Program-made: the position numbers and the translations under genes
Notes under the pieces: generated by a model
Seen by the model: the letters and a program-made list of their open reading frames with translations, nothing else
Databases searched by the model: none
Told to the model about the DNA's origin: nothing
Assembly (NCBI GenBank): GCA_051006995.1
Contig: JBPCSQ010000005.1
Coordinates: 1 to 64,000, forward strand
Length of the DNA: 64,000 bases
Reading direction: 5' to 3'
From: JAIQGF01 sp051006995
GTDB lineage: Bacteria; Acidobacteriota; Terriglobia; Terriglobales; Acidobacteriaceae
Part shown: positions 34,458-41,874 of the stretch, piece by piece
How positions within the stretch are numbered: the first letter of the stretch is position 1
How the letters are laid out: every line of letters starts with the position of its first letter

Positions 34458-34838
34458 ATGGACTCTGAACTGGGGCGCAGAGTTGAATTAGTGATGGCGG
34501 AGCTTCACGCGATCCGCGCCGAGTTGGAACATCCGCGGGCTGATCCGACCACGGGTTTGGCCGAGCCGCGACTGCCGGCGGACACCGTCCGCAGGCTGCA
34601 ACAGGAGGTGGATCGGACACGGCTGTCGCTGTGGGCTTACATAGATAGCTGGTCGGTAGGCGGAAACGACCCGGCGCTGCGGCTGCGGCAAATGCGCATG
34701 GAATCTGCCGCCAACATGCTGCGCCAGCTGAAGCAGGAATTCCAGACCAGCGGGTTGCCGGCCAATCCGGAAGCGCGCCGCCTCTCCGACGAGGTGCGCG
34801 AATTTGCTCCCTTCGCCCGCGAGCGCCAGGCCGGCTGA
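34458..34838 (+). CDS. Small helical hypothetical protein
   Basis: A 126-residue protein I do not recognise. It has no signal peptide; it is largely helical and charged (VELVMAELHAIRAELEHPR; LRLRQMRMESAANMLRQLKQEF), likely coiled coil. AAGGAG lies 10 bases before the ATG, supporting expression. It is upstream of the DNA ligase gene, with a 146-base gap. Confidence 0.6.
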   Translation: MDSELGRRVELVMAELHAIRAELEHPRADPTTGLAEPRLPADTVRRLQQEVDRTRLSLWAYIDSWSVGGNDPALRLRQMRMESAANMLRQLKQEFQTSGLPANPEARRLSDEVREFAPFARERQAG

Positions 34839-34984
34839 TAAACTCGCTGCGCGGCGAAAGTTCGGCAGCCGCTCAGCGCCATTGATCCGCTAAGCCGTGG
34901 CCTAGGTGTGGCGCGAAACCGTGCAGGCGGCGCACATGCCGCGCCCCAGGCGCGCCTACAGCATCGAATCCAGCGAGAACCCCG

Positions 34985-36754
34985 ATGCATGCTCTGGCAT
35001 CCGCCGCTGAAGCCATCGCCGGCACCACCAAGAAAACGGAAAAGGTGCGCATTCTCTCCGAGTACCTGCGGGCGCGAACTGTAGAGGATTCGGCGATCTC
35101 CGCTGTGTTTCTCTCGGGCCGGGCTTTTCCCGCGTGGGAGGAGACCACGCTCCAGGTGGGCGGAGCGCTGATCTGGCAGGCTCTGAAGGACATCACCGGG
35201 AAATCCGATGCGGCGATGACGGCCGCGTACAGGAAATATGGCGACCTGGGGTGGGCGGCGCACGAGTTGCTGAGCGGCGACCCCACGGTGTCTCGCCGAG
35301 AGCGGCCGAGACAAGGATGGGCCGCCCTCAGCGTTCTCGATGTGGCACGCGCGTTGCGCGCCATCGCGACCGTGCGCGGGCCGGCGGCGAAAGCCGCGCT
35401 GTTGCGGCAGCTACTCGAAAAACTTAAGCCCCTCGAAGCGAAGTACCTGGTGAAAATCATGACCGGGGAATTGCGTATCGGCCTGAAGGAAAGCCTTGTA
35501 GAAGAGGCGGTCGCGAAAGCGTACGGCGCGCCGCTCGCCGATGTGCAGCGCGCGAACATGCTGCTGGGCGATATCGGGGAAACGCTGCGGCTGGCTTCGG
35601 CGGGAAAGCTGGCTGAGGCGCGCATGCGCCTGTTTCATCCCCTGGGATTCATGCTGGCCAGCCCGGTGGAAACGGCCGAGGAGGCGTTTGAATTTTTTAC
35701 CGATGGGGCGGTGGAAGACAAATATGACGGCATCCGAGCGCAAGCGCACATCGGGCTGCAGGCTTCAGGCGCAAGGCTCCAGCAAAAGCAGGTGCGATTA
35801 TTTTCGAGGACGCGGGATGAAATCTCGGATTCCTTCCCGGAGCTGGCGGGGCCGCTCACGGATTTCTCGGGAGACGTGATTCTGGACGGAGAGATTGTGG
35901 CCTGGCGCGCGGGGCGGGCGCTGCCTTTTTCCGAATTACAGAAGCGGTTGGGACGGAAGACCGTCACCGAACGCCTGATGCACGAGGTGCCGGTGTGCTA
36001 CGTGGTGTTTGACGTTCTATTTGCCGGCGGCGAACTGGTGATCGATCGTCCGTTGCGCGAACGGCAGGCGTTGCTGGATGGAATCTTTGCCGGCGCCACT
36101 CGGCAGCATCGCGAGCGGGTCCGCGATCCGCAAGGAAGGTTTGAGTTCGAGCCCGCGATCGAGCAGGAAGATGAAGCGCACGTAGCGGCGCTCCGCGCGC
36201 CGGTGCTGCGGGCTGGGTCGCCCGAGCACCTGGGCGAGCTGTTTGAGGCGGCGCAAGCGCGCGGCAACGAAGGGCTGATGATCAAGGACCTCAACTCGGT
36301 GTATACACCGGGCCGGCGCGGGCGATCGTGGCTGAAGCTGAAACGCGAGCTGGCAACACTGGACGTGGCGGTGACTTCGGTGGAGTGGGGCCACGGTAAG
36401 CGCGCGGGCGTGCTCAGCGACTACACCTTCGCGGTGCGCGATGGCGAGCGGCTGGTGAATGTCGGGAAGGCTTACTCCGGCCTGACCGACAAGGAGATCG
36501 CCGAAATGACGGAGTGGTTCCTGGCGCACACCATCGTGGACCACGGCTTCTGGCGCGAGGTCGAGCCCAGCGTCGTGCTGGAGGTGGCGTTCAACGCGGT
36601 GATGAAGTCCGACCGGCACGATAGCGGCTTCGCCCTGCGCTTTCCCCGCATCCTGCGGCTGCGGCCCGACAAGACAGCGGCGGAGGTTGATACCTTGGGA
36701 CGGGTGCAGGAAATCCACGAGCGGCAGAAGGTCGCGTATCCGAATGCGGTCTAG
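34985..36754 (+). CDS. ATP-dependent DNA ligase
   Basis: A 589-residue ligase of the archaeal/eukaryotic LigI type. An N-terminal DNA-binding helical domain (1-215) precedes the adenylation domain, with motif I KYDGIR (Lys246 is the AMP acceptor), motif III YVVFDVLF, motif IV EGLMIKD and motif V SWLKLKRE. The OB-fold C-terminus follows. Bacteria use an NAD-dependent LigA for replication; this extra enzyme is probably for repair. It has no fused nuclease or polymerase domain, and no Ku gene is adjacent. The ATG is preceded by only a weak ribosome site. Confidence 0.93.
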   Translation: MHALASAAEAIAGTTKKTEKVRILSEYLRARTVEDSAISAVFLSGRAFPAWEETTLQVGGALIWQALKDITGKSDAAMTAAYRKYGDLGWAAHELLSGDPTVSRRERPRQGWAALSVLDVARALRAIATVRGPAAKAALLRQLLEKLKPLEAKYLVKIMTGELRIGLKESLVEEAVAKAYGAPLADVQRANMLLGDIGETLRLASAGKLAEARMRLFHPLGFMLASPVETAEEAFEFFTDGAVEDKYDGIRAQAHIGLQASGARLQQKQVRLFSRTRDEISDSFPELAGPLTDFSGDVILDGEIVAWRAGRALPFSELQKRLGRKTVTERLMHEVPVCYVVFDVLFAGGELVIDRPLRERQALLDGIFAGATRQHRERVRDPQGRFEFEPAIEQEDEAHVAALRAPVLRAGSPEHLGELFEAAQARGNEGLMIKDLNSVYTPGRRGRSWLKLKRELATLDVAVTSVEWGHGKRAGVLSDYTFAVRDGERLVNVGKAYSGLTDKEIAEMTEWFLAHTIVDHGFWREVEPSVVLEVAFNAVMKSDRHDSGFALRFPRILRLRPDKTAAEVDTLGRVQEIHERQKVAYPNAV

Positions 36755-36760
36755 CCACAA

Positions 36761-36790
36761 CCCACATCTGCAATCACCGGGCAGATGGGG
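36761..36790. repeat. 'CCCACATCTGC' hairpin repeat
   Basis: CCCACATCTGC (36761-36771) pairs with GCAGATGGGG (36781-36790), with a loop containing ATCACCGG. It starts 6 bases after the DNA ligase stop. It belongs to the same family as 22371-22401. Confidence 0.8.
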
Positions 36791-36857
36791 ACACAGGGAG
36801 CTTTTCAGAGCACCACGTCCGCGGCGCCGGCCGCATCTGAACAGCGCGAGGGGATTT

Positions 36858-37598
36858 ATGGCTCATTACGCAATGCTGCGGGACTACCACTTTTCAGCGG
36901 ATGAAGACGATATTCGCGGCGCCAAGTTGTACGCCGCCGACGGGTCCACGCTCGGCAAAGTTCATGACGTGATCTTCGACCACGACAGCGGAGAAATCGA
37001 GTACCTGGTGGCCGATCTTGGAAAGGACCGCAAGGTGCTTGTGCCGACCAACCACGTGTACCGCTCCATCGCCGATGAAGACGATTTCGGCACCAACCTG
37101 ATGCCGGCGGAAGCCCAAGCCTTGCCCGCGTTCGACGAGAAAATGATGGAGGAGGAGAAGCGCTGGCGCGAGCACCGCCGCGAGCATCACCGGGCGTGGA
37201 ACGAGTTGGAAGAAAAGTGGCTAGGTGAATACAAGGAAAAATGGAGCGAGGCCCCGGTGCAACATCGGCAGGGAACAGAGCGCAATATTACGCCCGACGA
37301 GACGCGCGGCGACCGTCCCAGCCATGGCGGCGAACGCCGGATCACGGCGGCGCAGTTATTTCCGAGGCGCATCGCGGGAAAGTTTGCCGGCGCCGATCCG
37401 ATGCTCGTTCCCGGTGCGCCCAACGCTGACGAGACCACGCTCAAACCGGCGCGCACGCAGGGAGAAGAAACCTCGGCGGCGCTGGAGGGCAGGAGCGAGC
37501 GCTGGGAGCAGTTCGGAAACACGGTGCGCGCGCGCGCCGGCGAGATTCGAAAGCAGTGCGCGTTCTGCTGCCGTCCGGACGCCTCGCGGGTGGCCTGA
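36858..37598 (+). CDS. PRC-barrel domain protein
   Basis: A 246-residue protein. The first ~85 residues form a PRC-barrel (IRGAKLYAADGSTLGKVHDV, EYLVADLGKDRKVLVPTNHV), a small beta-barrel found in RimM and photosynthetic H subunits and in stress-related bacterial proteins. The middle is a charged helical stretch (EEEKRWREHRREHHRAW) and the rest is low-complexity, ending with a Cys pair (CAFCC). The start ATG 36858 has GAGGGG upstream; the longer frame contains hairpin repeat sequence. A general-stress or membrane-associated role is inferred only. Confidence 0.75.
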   Translation: MAHYAMLRDYHFSADEDDIRGAKLYAADGSTLGKVHDVIFDHDSGEIEYLVADLGKDRKVLVPTNHVYRSIADEDDFGTNLMPAEAQALPAFDEKMMEEEKRWREHRREHHRAWNELEEKWLGEYKEKWSEAPVQHRQGTERNITPDETRGDRPSHGGERRITAAQLFPRRIAGKFAGADPMLVPGAPNADETTLKPARTQGEETSAALEGRSERWEQFGNTVRARAGEIRKQCAFCCRPDASRVA

Positions 37599-37774
37599 AG
37601 GCACTACCTGAGCACCCAACTGTGGGAGTGCCTGAGGTCGCGCGCGGCGCCCTGCTGCCCGCAAGCTGCGCCGAAGGACCGTTGGTTCTCTGTCTTATCC
37701 CTGCGAATCTTCAGCCCTGCCCCGCCGATCCGGGGCCCCACCGCGCCGGTTTTGCGCGATGGGGCGGAGCCACA

Positions 37775-37802
37775 TGCGATAATTGTGATTGCGATTCACA
37801 AT
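37775..37802 (+). promoter_or_regulatory. Extended -10 promoter and 21-bp palindrome overlapping the DsbA-like start
   Basis: TGCGATAAT (37775-37783) fits an extended -10 (TGn plus a TATAAT-like hexamer). ATTGTGA-N7-TCACAAT (37782-37802) is a perfect inverted repeat running into the ATG at 37801. Transcription would start about 10 bases before the ATG with no Shine-Dalgarno, so a leaderless or near-leaderless transcript is likely. The arms resemble a CRP/FNR half-site, but the spacing is 7, not 6. Confidence 0.5.
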
Positions 37803-38772
37803 GATCAGGCGGGTGTCTGTGTTCCTTTTTCGACGTTCCGTAGTGGCCATTCTGCTGCTGTGCATGGGATGCGCGGCGCAATCCAACGCTCCTGAGCTCA
37901 ACCAGCGCATCGAGCGCCAGGTGCGCACCTACTTCAATATTCCCGCCGACGTACAGATTGAGGTCGGACCGCGCAAGCCCAGCCCCGACATTCCCAGCTA
38001 CGATGTGGTGAACGTCTCGTTTATGCAAATGGAGCGCAAGGGCGACGGGAAAGTTGACGTCCACAAGCAGACGCACGATTTCCTGATTTCCAAGGACAAC
38101 AAGTCGCTGGTGCGGATGACCAAGCTGGACCTGACCAAGGACCCGTACGCCGAACTGATGAGCAAGATTGATCTGACGGGGCGTCCGGTGCGGGGCAACA
38201 AGAACGCCAAGGTTACGATCGTCAACTTCGACGATTTCGAGTGCCCGTTCTGCTCGCGCATGCACGCCGTCCTCATGCAGGACATCCTGAAAAACTACGG
38301 CGACAGCGTAAGGATCGTGTACAAGGATTTTCCGATCGTGGAAATCCACCCGTGGGCGCTGCACGCGGCCAATGACGCCAATTGCCTCGCCTCCCAAAAC
38401 GGCGATGCGTATTGGGACTACGCCGACTACCTGCATGCGCACCAGGCGGAAATCAGCGCCGACATGAAGCCGCCGCTAACCGCCCAATTCGAGCGCCTGG
38501 ACAAGGCAGCGCTGGAAGCCGCACAGCGCCACAACCTGCCGCTCACGCCACTGCAATCGTGCATCAAGGCGCAGTCGGATGCGCAGGTGAAGGCTTCAGT
38601 CGAAGAAGGCAAGGCGCTGGGCATCAGCGCCACGCCGATGGCGTACGTCAACGGAGAGAAGATGGACGGCGCTTTGCCCGGGCCGCTGGTGCACCTGATT
38701 GTGGACCGGGCATTGCGCGACGCCGGTCAGCCGGTGCCATTGCAAGCCAATGCCGCCCCGGTGTCCAAATAG
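37801..38772 (+). CDS. DsbA-like thioredoxin-fold protein
   Basis: A 323-residue exported protein with a hydrophobic N-terminus (SVVAILLLCMGC) that is a signal peptide or a non-canonical lipobox. Residues ~115-310 form a DsbA/thioredoxin_4 domain with the redox motif CPFC (Cys148, Cys151) and the cis-proline region SATPMAYVNGE. The first ~100 residues are a separate N-terminal domain. It probably oxidises or reduces envelope proteins. A SurA-like isomerase gene follows 16 bases downstream, so the two likely act in outer-membrane protein folding. The start has no Shine-Dalgarno. Confidence 0.85.
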   Translation: MIRRVSVFLFRRSVVAILLLCMGCAAQSNAPELNQRIERQVRTYFNIPADVQIEVGPRKPSPDIPSYDVVNVSFMQMERKGDGKVDVHKQTHDFLISKDNKSLVRMTKLDLTKDPYAELMSKIDLTGRPVRGNKNAKVTIVNFDDFECPFCSRMHAVLMQDILKNYGDSVRIVYKDFPIVEIHPWALHAANDANCLASQNGDAYWDYADYLHAHQAEISADMKPPLTAQFERLDKAALEAAQRHNLPLTPLQSCIKAQSDAQVKASVEEGKALGISATPMAYVNGEKMDGALPGPLVHLIVDRALRDAGQPVPLQANAAPVSK

Positions 38773-38788
38773 TTCGGAGGAACACTTG

Positions 38789-39856
38789 ATGCGTCTTTTT
38801 CAGGGGCCCCGGAAGATCGGCGCCTGGTTCGTTCTCATTCTCTCGCTCCTTTTCGCATTGGGTTGTAACCGCGGGCAGGCAGGCACCGACGTCATGGCCA
38901 AAGTAAATGGCCGCAAGATCCTGCGCACCGAGGTGGACAAGTACTACGCCAACCAGACTGCCAGCTCGCCGCAGCAGCCCACCGACGAGCAAGCCAACAG
39001 CCTGAAGCTCAGCATCCTGAAGGAACTCATTGACAATGAGATCCTGATGCAGCGCGCGGAAAAGCTCGGCCTGCTGGCCACCAACGAGGAAGTCGACCAG
39101 AAGCTGAACGAGATCAAGGCGCCGTATACGCAGGAAGAATTCGACCGCCGGCTGAAGGACCGCAAGATCACGGTGGAGGACTTCAAGCGCGATCTGCGGC
39201 GCTCCATCACCATCGACAAGGTGATGAACCGGGAGATCACCTCGAAGATCACCATTTCCGACGGCGATATCGTGGCTTATTACAACGCGCATAAGGCGGA
39301 ATTCAACCTGATTGAGCCGCAGTTCCACGTGGCCCACATCATGGTGACGACCATGCCGAACGCCCAGGTGCGCAACCTCAAGGGCGATAAGGCTCAAAAC
39401 GACGCCGACGCGCGCAAGAAAATCCAGATGATCATGAACCGGCTGGACAGCGGCGAGGACTTCGCCACCGTGGCGATGAACTACTCCGAAGATCCCGAGT
39501 CGGCGAATAACGGCGGCGACCTCGGGTTCATGCCGCAATCGGCGCTGGCCAAGACCGATCCGCCGACTCGCGATGCCATCAGCAAGCTGAAACCGGGACA
39601 GTACAGTTCCGTGATCACCATCGTGAACCCGGAAACCAAGCAGCCCTTCGGCTACCGCATCGTCAAGCTGATCGCCAAGGAGCCGGCCGGGCAGCGCGAG
39701 TTGAACGACCCGCGCGTGCAGCAGGCGATCCGCGACCAGCTCCGCGACCGCCGCGAGCAGCTGCTCAAGGCCGCCTACTACGACGTGGTCCGCGACCAGG
39801 CGAAGGTGGAGAACTACTTCGCCGAACAAATCCTGAAGAATACCGGGCAGAAGTAG
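38789..39856 (+). CDS. SurA-like periplasmic peptidyl-prolyl isomerase lipoprotein
   Basis: A 355-residue protein with a lipoprotein signal (LILSLLFALGC). The N-terminal chaperone module (MAKVNGRKILRTEVDKYYA...) resembles SurA/PrsA, and a parvulin-type rotamase domain (about 180-290) has VAHIMV and GGDLGFMPQSAL, the conserved parvulin blocks. It would fold outer-membrane or exported proteins. GGAGG lies 8 bases before the ATG. It is co-oriented and closely spaced with the DsbA-like gene. Confidence 0.9.
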   Translation: MRLFQGPRKIGAWFVLILSLLFALGCNRGQAGTDVMAKVNGRKILRTEVDKYYANQTASSPQQPTDEQANSLKLSILKELIDNEILMQRAEKLGLLATNEEVDQKLNEIKAPYTQEEFDRRLKDRKITVEDFKRDLRRSITIDKVMNREITSKITISDGDIVAYYNAHKAEFNLIEPQFHVAHIMVTTMPNAQVRNLKGDKAQNDADARKKIQMIMNRLDSGEDFATVAMNYSEDPESANNGGDLGFMPQSALAKTDPPTRDAISKLKPGQYSSVITIVNPETKQPFGYRIVKLIAKEPAGQRELNDPRVQQAIRDQLRDRREQLLKAAYYDVVRDQAKVENYFAEQILKNTGQK

Positions 39857-39978
39857 CCGCCGCTTGTCTCTGGCGTGTGCTGCGGGTGCGCAGACACCCT
39901 GCTTTAGGGACAACCCTGCCCCAGTGCCGCTTACTCCTACCGTGGAATCGCTCTGCAGGGAGCTTGGAAGGAGTAGTC

Positions 39979-40449
39979 ATGCGAAAATTGTGGTTGTGGA
40001 TTGGGATCGTTCTGCTGTGCGCGGTGTTTGCGGCCGCGCAGACCAGCGGAAGCAGCTCAGGTACGTCCCAGCAATCCTCTTCACCGTCGGCGCAACAGGC
40101 GCAACCGCCATCGCAGCAGTCCCCGAGCAGCGGCGCGACGGGAGCGGCCGCGGGCTCAACCCCATCGGGTTCTGCTGCCGGGTCGGGAACCGCGGGCAAT
40201 CCGGGTAATGCCTCGCCCAGCAGCAACGCCAATGCGAACAACCCGACCGCGTCGCAGAGCAATCCCAACGGCCCAAATGCCGAGGCGACGCAGCGGGCCT
40301 CTTCGCGCGGCGGCCTGGGCTGGATTTGGATCGTGGTGGCGGTAGCCATCATTGCCCTGATCATCGCGCTGGTTGGCCGTGGCGGCGGCGTGGAGCGCGT
40401 GGACCGGGTGGAGCGCACCGACCATGACGATATTCGCCGCGTCGGTTAG
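39979..40449 (+). CDS. Ser/Gln/Ala-rich exported or membrane protein
   Basis: A 156-residue protein. A signal peptide (LWLWIGIVLLCAVFAAA) is followed by about 90 low-complexity Ser/Gln/Ala/Gly/Asn residues, then a transmembrane helix (LGWIWIVVAVAIIALIIALVG) and a short charged tail (GGGVERVDRVERTDHDDIRR). The function is unknown. GGAAGGAG precedes the ATG. Its architecture parallels the Pro/Gln-rich protein at 25741. Confidence 0.6.
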   Translation: MRKLWLWIGIVLLCAVFAAAQTSGSSSGTSQQSSSPSAQQAQPPSQQSPSSGATGAAAGSTPSGSAAGSGTAGNPGNASPSSNANANNPTASQSNPNGPNAEATQRASSRGGLGWIWIVVAVAIIALIIALVGRGGGVERVDRVERTDHDDIRRVG

Positions 40450-40571
40450 GACCTAGGGCACGCGAGGGTGGCACGGAGCCGTGCCACACTTCGCATCCGG
40501 CGGAAAATTAAGGTAGTGCGGCAGCAGCTCGGAAGCATCCAATCCAGAAAACCAGCTATCCGAGTCGAAGC

Positions 40572-40817
40572 GTGCCGAAGCGAAAAAGAAGTCGCAGCAG
40601 CAAGCGGGCGCAGCCCCAGGTGTCGAAGTTTCCGCCTGATGCGGCGGCGGCGCGCGATGAAGGACCACGGCTGATTCCGCTACCCGACAAGCGGCAGGCG
40701 GATCTGAGTGGCTTGCCCCGAGATTCCTACATCACTCTGGCCGACCGCGCGCTGGAACTCTGGCACAAGAAGCCGCAGCGACGTGGCGCCCCGGGAAACA
40801 ACAAACATCAGGACTAA
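40572..40817 (+). CDS. Small basic hypothetical protein
   Basis: An 81-residue protein with an Arg/Lys/Ser-rich N-terminus (KRKRSRSSKRAQ) and a more ordered C-terminal half (LSGLPRDSYITLADRALELW). No family is recognised. It starts at GTG 40572, with AAGCG-type sequence but no strong Shine-Dalgarno. It is followed by a hairpin terminator, which supports it being a real transcribed unit. Confidence 0.5.
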   Translation: MPKRKRSRSSKRAQPQVSKFPPDAAAARDEGPRLIPLPDKRQADLSGLPRDSYITLADRALELWHKKPQRRGAPGNNKHQD

Positions 40818-40825
40818 AAGACACA

Positions 40826-40862
40826 CGGCAGCGAAGGCGGGACAACCGCGCCTTCGCTGCCG
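40826..40862. terminator. 14-bp hairpin terminator between convergent genes
   Basis: CGGCAGCGAAGGCG (40826-40839) pairs perfectly with CGCCTTCGCTGCCG (40849-40862). On the plus side CTTGTTTC follows; on the minus side TGTGTCTTTT follows. It can serve both the small basic protein gene and the STAS gene. Confidence 0.75.
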
Positions 40863-40875
40863 CTTGTTTCGATCT

Positions 40876-41235
40876 CTAGTCGGGGGTGGCGCCCAGCATC
40901 CCTTCATGCTCGCCGAGGACTTCGGTGAGCCGCGTCATGCTGAACAGTTCTTTTACGCGCGGCGTAAGGTTGATGAGCGTGAGCCTGCAGCCGGCGCGCT
41001 TCGAGGACAGCTTCAGTCCCACGATGGCGCCCAGCGCCGAGCTGTCGATGTAGTTCACACCGGTCAGGTCCAGCACCAGCGACTTGGTCTCGGACAGCAG
41101 CGGCCGGACTGTGCTCTGCAGCTGCGCGCAGGTGTCGGATACAAACCTGCCGGAGCAATGTACGGTGATCTGTTGGGGAGTTTTTTCGGTTTCCAGCGTC
41201 AAAACTGGCGTCGGCGAAACGGGGTTAGCAGCCAT
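40876..41235 (-). CDS. STAS-domain anti-sigma factor antagonist
   Basis: A 119-residue STAS protein with the intact phospho-loop YIDSSALG (residues 62-69). The N-terminal ~20 residues are flexible. As with the protein at 7339, it should act on a kinase/anti-sigma factor that is not encoded nearby. Start ATG 41235 has GGAGAGG upstream; the longer frame includes unsupported sequence. It is divergent from the tRNA-Pro gene. Confidence 0.85.
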   Translation of the reverse strand: MAANPVSPTPVLTLETEKTPQQITVHCSGRFVSDTCAQLQSTVRPLLSETKSLVLDLTGVNYIDSSALGAIVGLKLSSKRAGCRLTLINLTPRVKELFSMTRLTEVLGEHEGMLGATPD

Positions 41236-41485
41236 GGGGTTTTTCCTCTCCTGCCGTGTACAAGATGAAGACGCTGGCACTGCAGGAACTAATAATTCGT
41301 GAGAACGCAGGACAGTTTGCCGCACCCCGGCGGCTAATCTAAAAAGCACCCGGCGCAGGCCCTGCGGCCGGCGGGCCGGGCAAGTAGCAGCAGTATATTG
41401 AGCTTTGCCGAAAAGGCAAGAGGGGGACGCGCCATGGCGCATAAGGGCCTGTGTCGCGTGTTAAAATTCACCTACCCCTGACCGT

Positions 41486-41562
41486 CGGGACGTGGCTCAG
41501 CCTGGTAGAGCACTCGCTTGGGGTGCGAGGGGTCGGCAGTTCAAATCTGCCCGTCCCGACCA
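41486..41562 (+). tRNA. tRNA-Pro (anticodon GGG)
   Basis: The acceptor stem CGGGACG (41486-41492) pairs with CGTCCCG (41552-41558), followed by A73 and an encoded CCA (41560-41562). The D-arm GCTCAGCCTGGTAGAGC and the T-arm GGCAG-TTCAAAT-CTGCC are normal. The anticodon loop in CTCGC-TTGGGGT-GCGAG gives anticodon GGG, reading CCC/CCU proline codons. The 3' half is duplicated 166 bases downstream. Confidence 0.97.
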
Positions 41563-41865
41563 ATTCTTATTCTCCATACAATTGACGGCTTTGAAGAGTG
41601 CGGCTTGGTGTGCCGAGCGCGAGCACCCCAAGGCTTTGCGCCGCCGCGCAGCGGAGGCGCTAAGAAAGCATGCGAGGGGCCTCCGCGCAGCGGCGCGTTC
41701 GGCAGTTCAAATCTGCCCGTCCCGACCAATCTCTCCTTCTCTCCCAAAATTAATACCAGTAGCGAACTTCAGGTGCCGACCGCGAGCACCCAAGGCTTTG
41801 CACCGCAGCGCAGCGGACGCGCGCGGCTGTCCGACACACAGCGTGCTACCATGGCCGCATCCGGG
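41533..41865. repeat. ~165-bp tandem duplication starting in the tRNA-Pro T-arm
   Basis: The 32-base tRNA tail plus two bases (41533-41564) recurs exactly at 41699-41730. About 80 bases further on, GTGCCGAGCGCGAGCACCCC (41610) recurs as GTGCCGACCGCGAGCACCC (41773), followed in both by an AAGGCTTTGC-G/A-CCGC block. The offset is 163-166 bases throughout. A GC-rich inverted repeat (about 41638-41658 and 41680-41698) abuts the second copy. Confidence 0.85.
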
Positions 41866-41874
41866 AGGGTGGCA

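Noticed and set aside
37784..37800. CRP/FNR-type site TGTGA-N-TCACA
   Set aside because: The spacer is 7 rather than 6 bases and the site overlaps the start codon; kept only as a general candidate operator.
41533..41730. attL/attR of a resident integrative element at tRNA-Pro
   Set aside because: Only ~135 bases lie between the two tails and no integrase or phage gene is nearby; at most a scar.
41518..41874. N-terminal extension of the Ser/Thr kinase
   Set aside because: It would begin inside the tRNA gene and translate the duplicated tail; GTG 41875 has a good Shine-Dalgarno and gives the family N-terminus.
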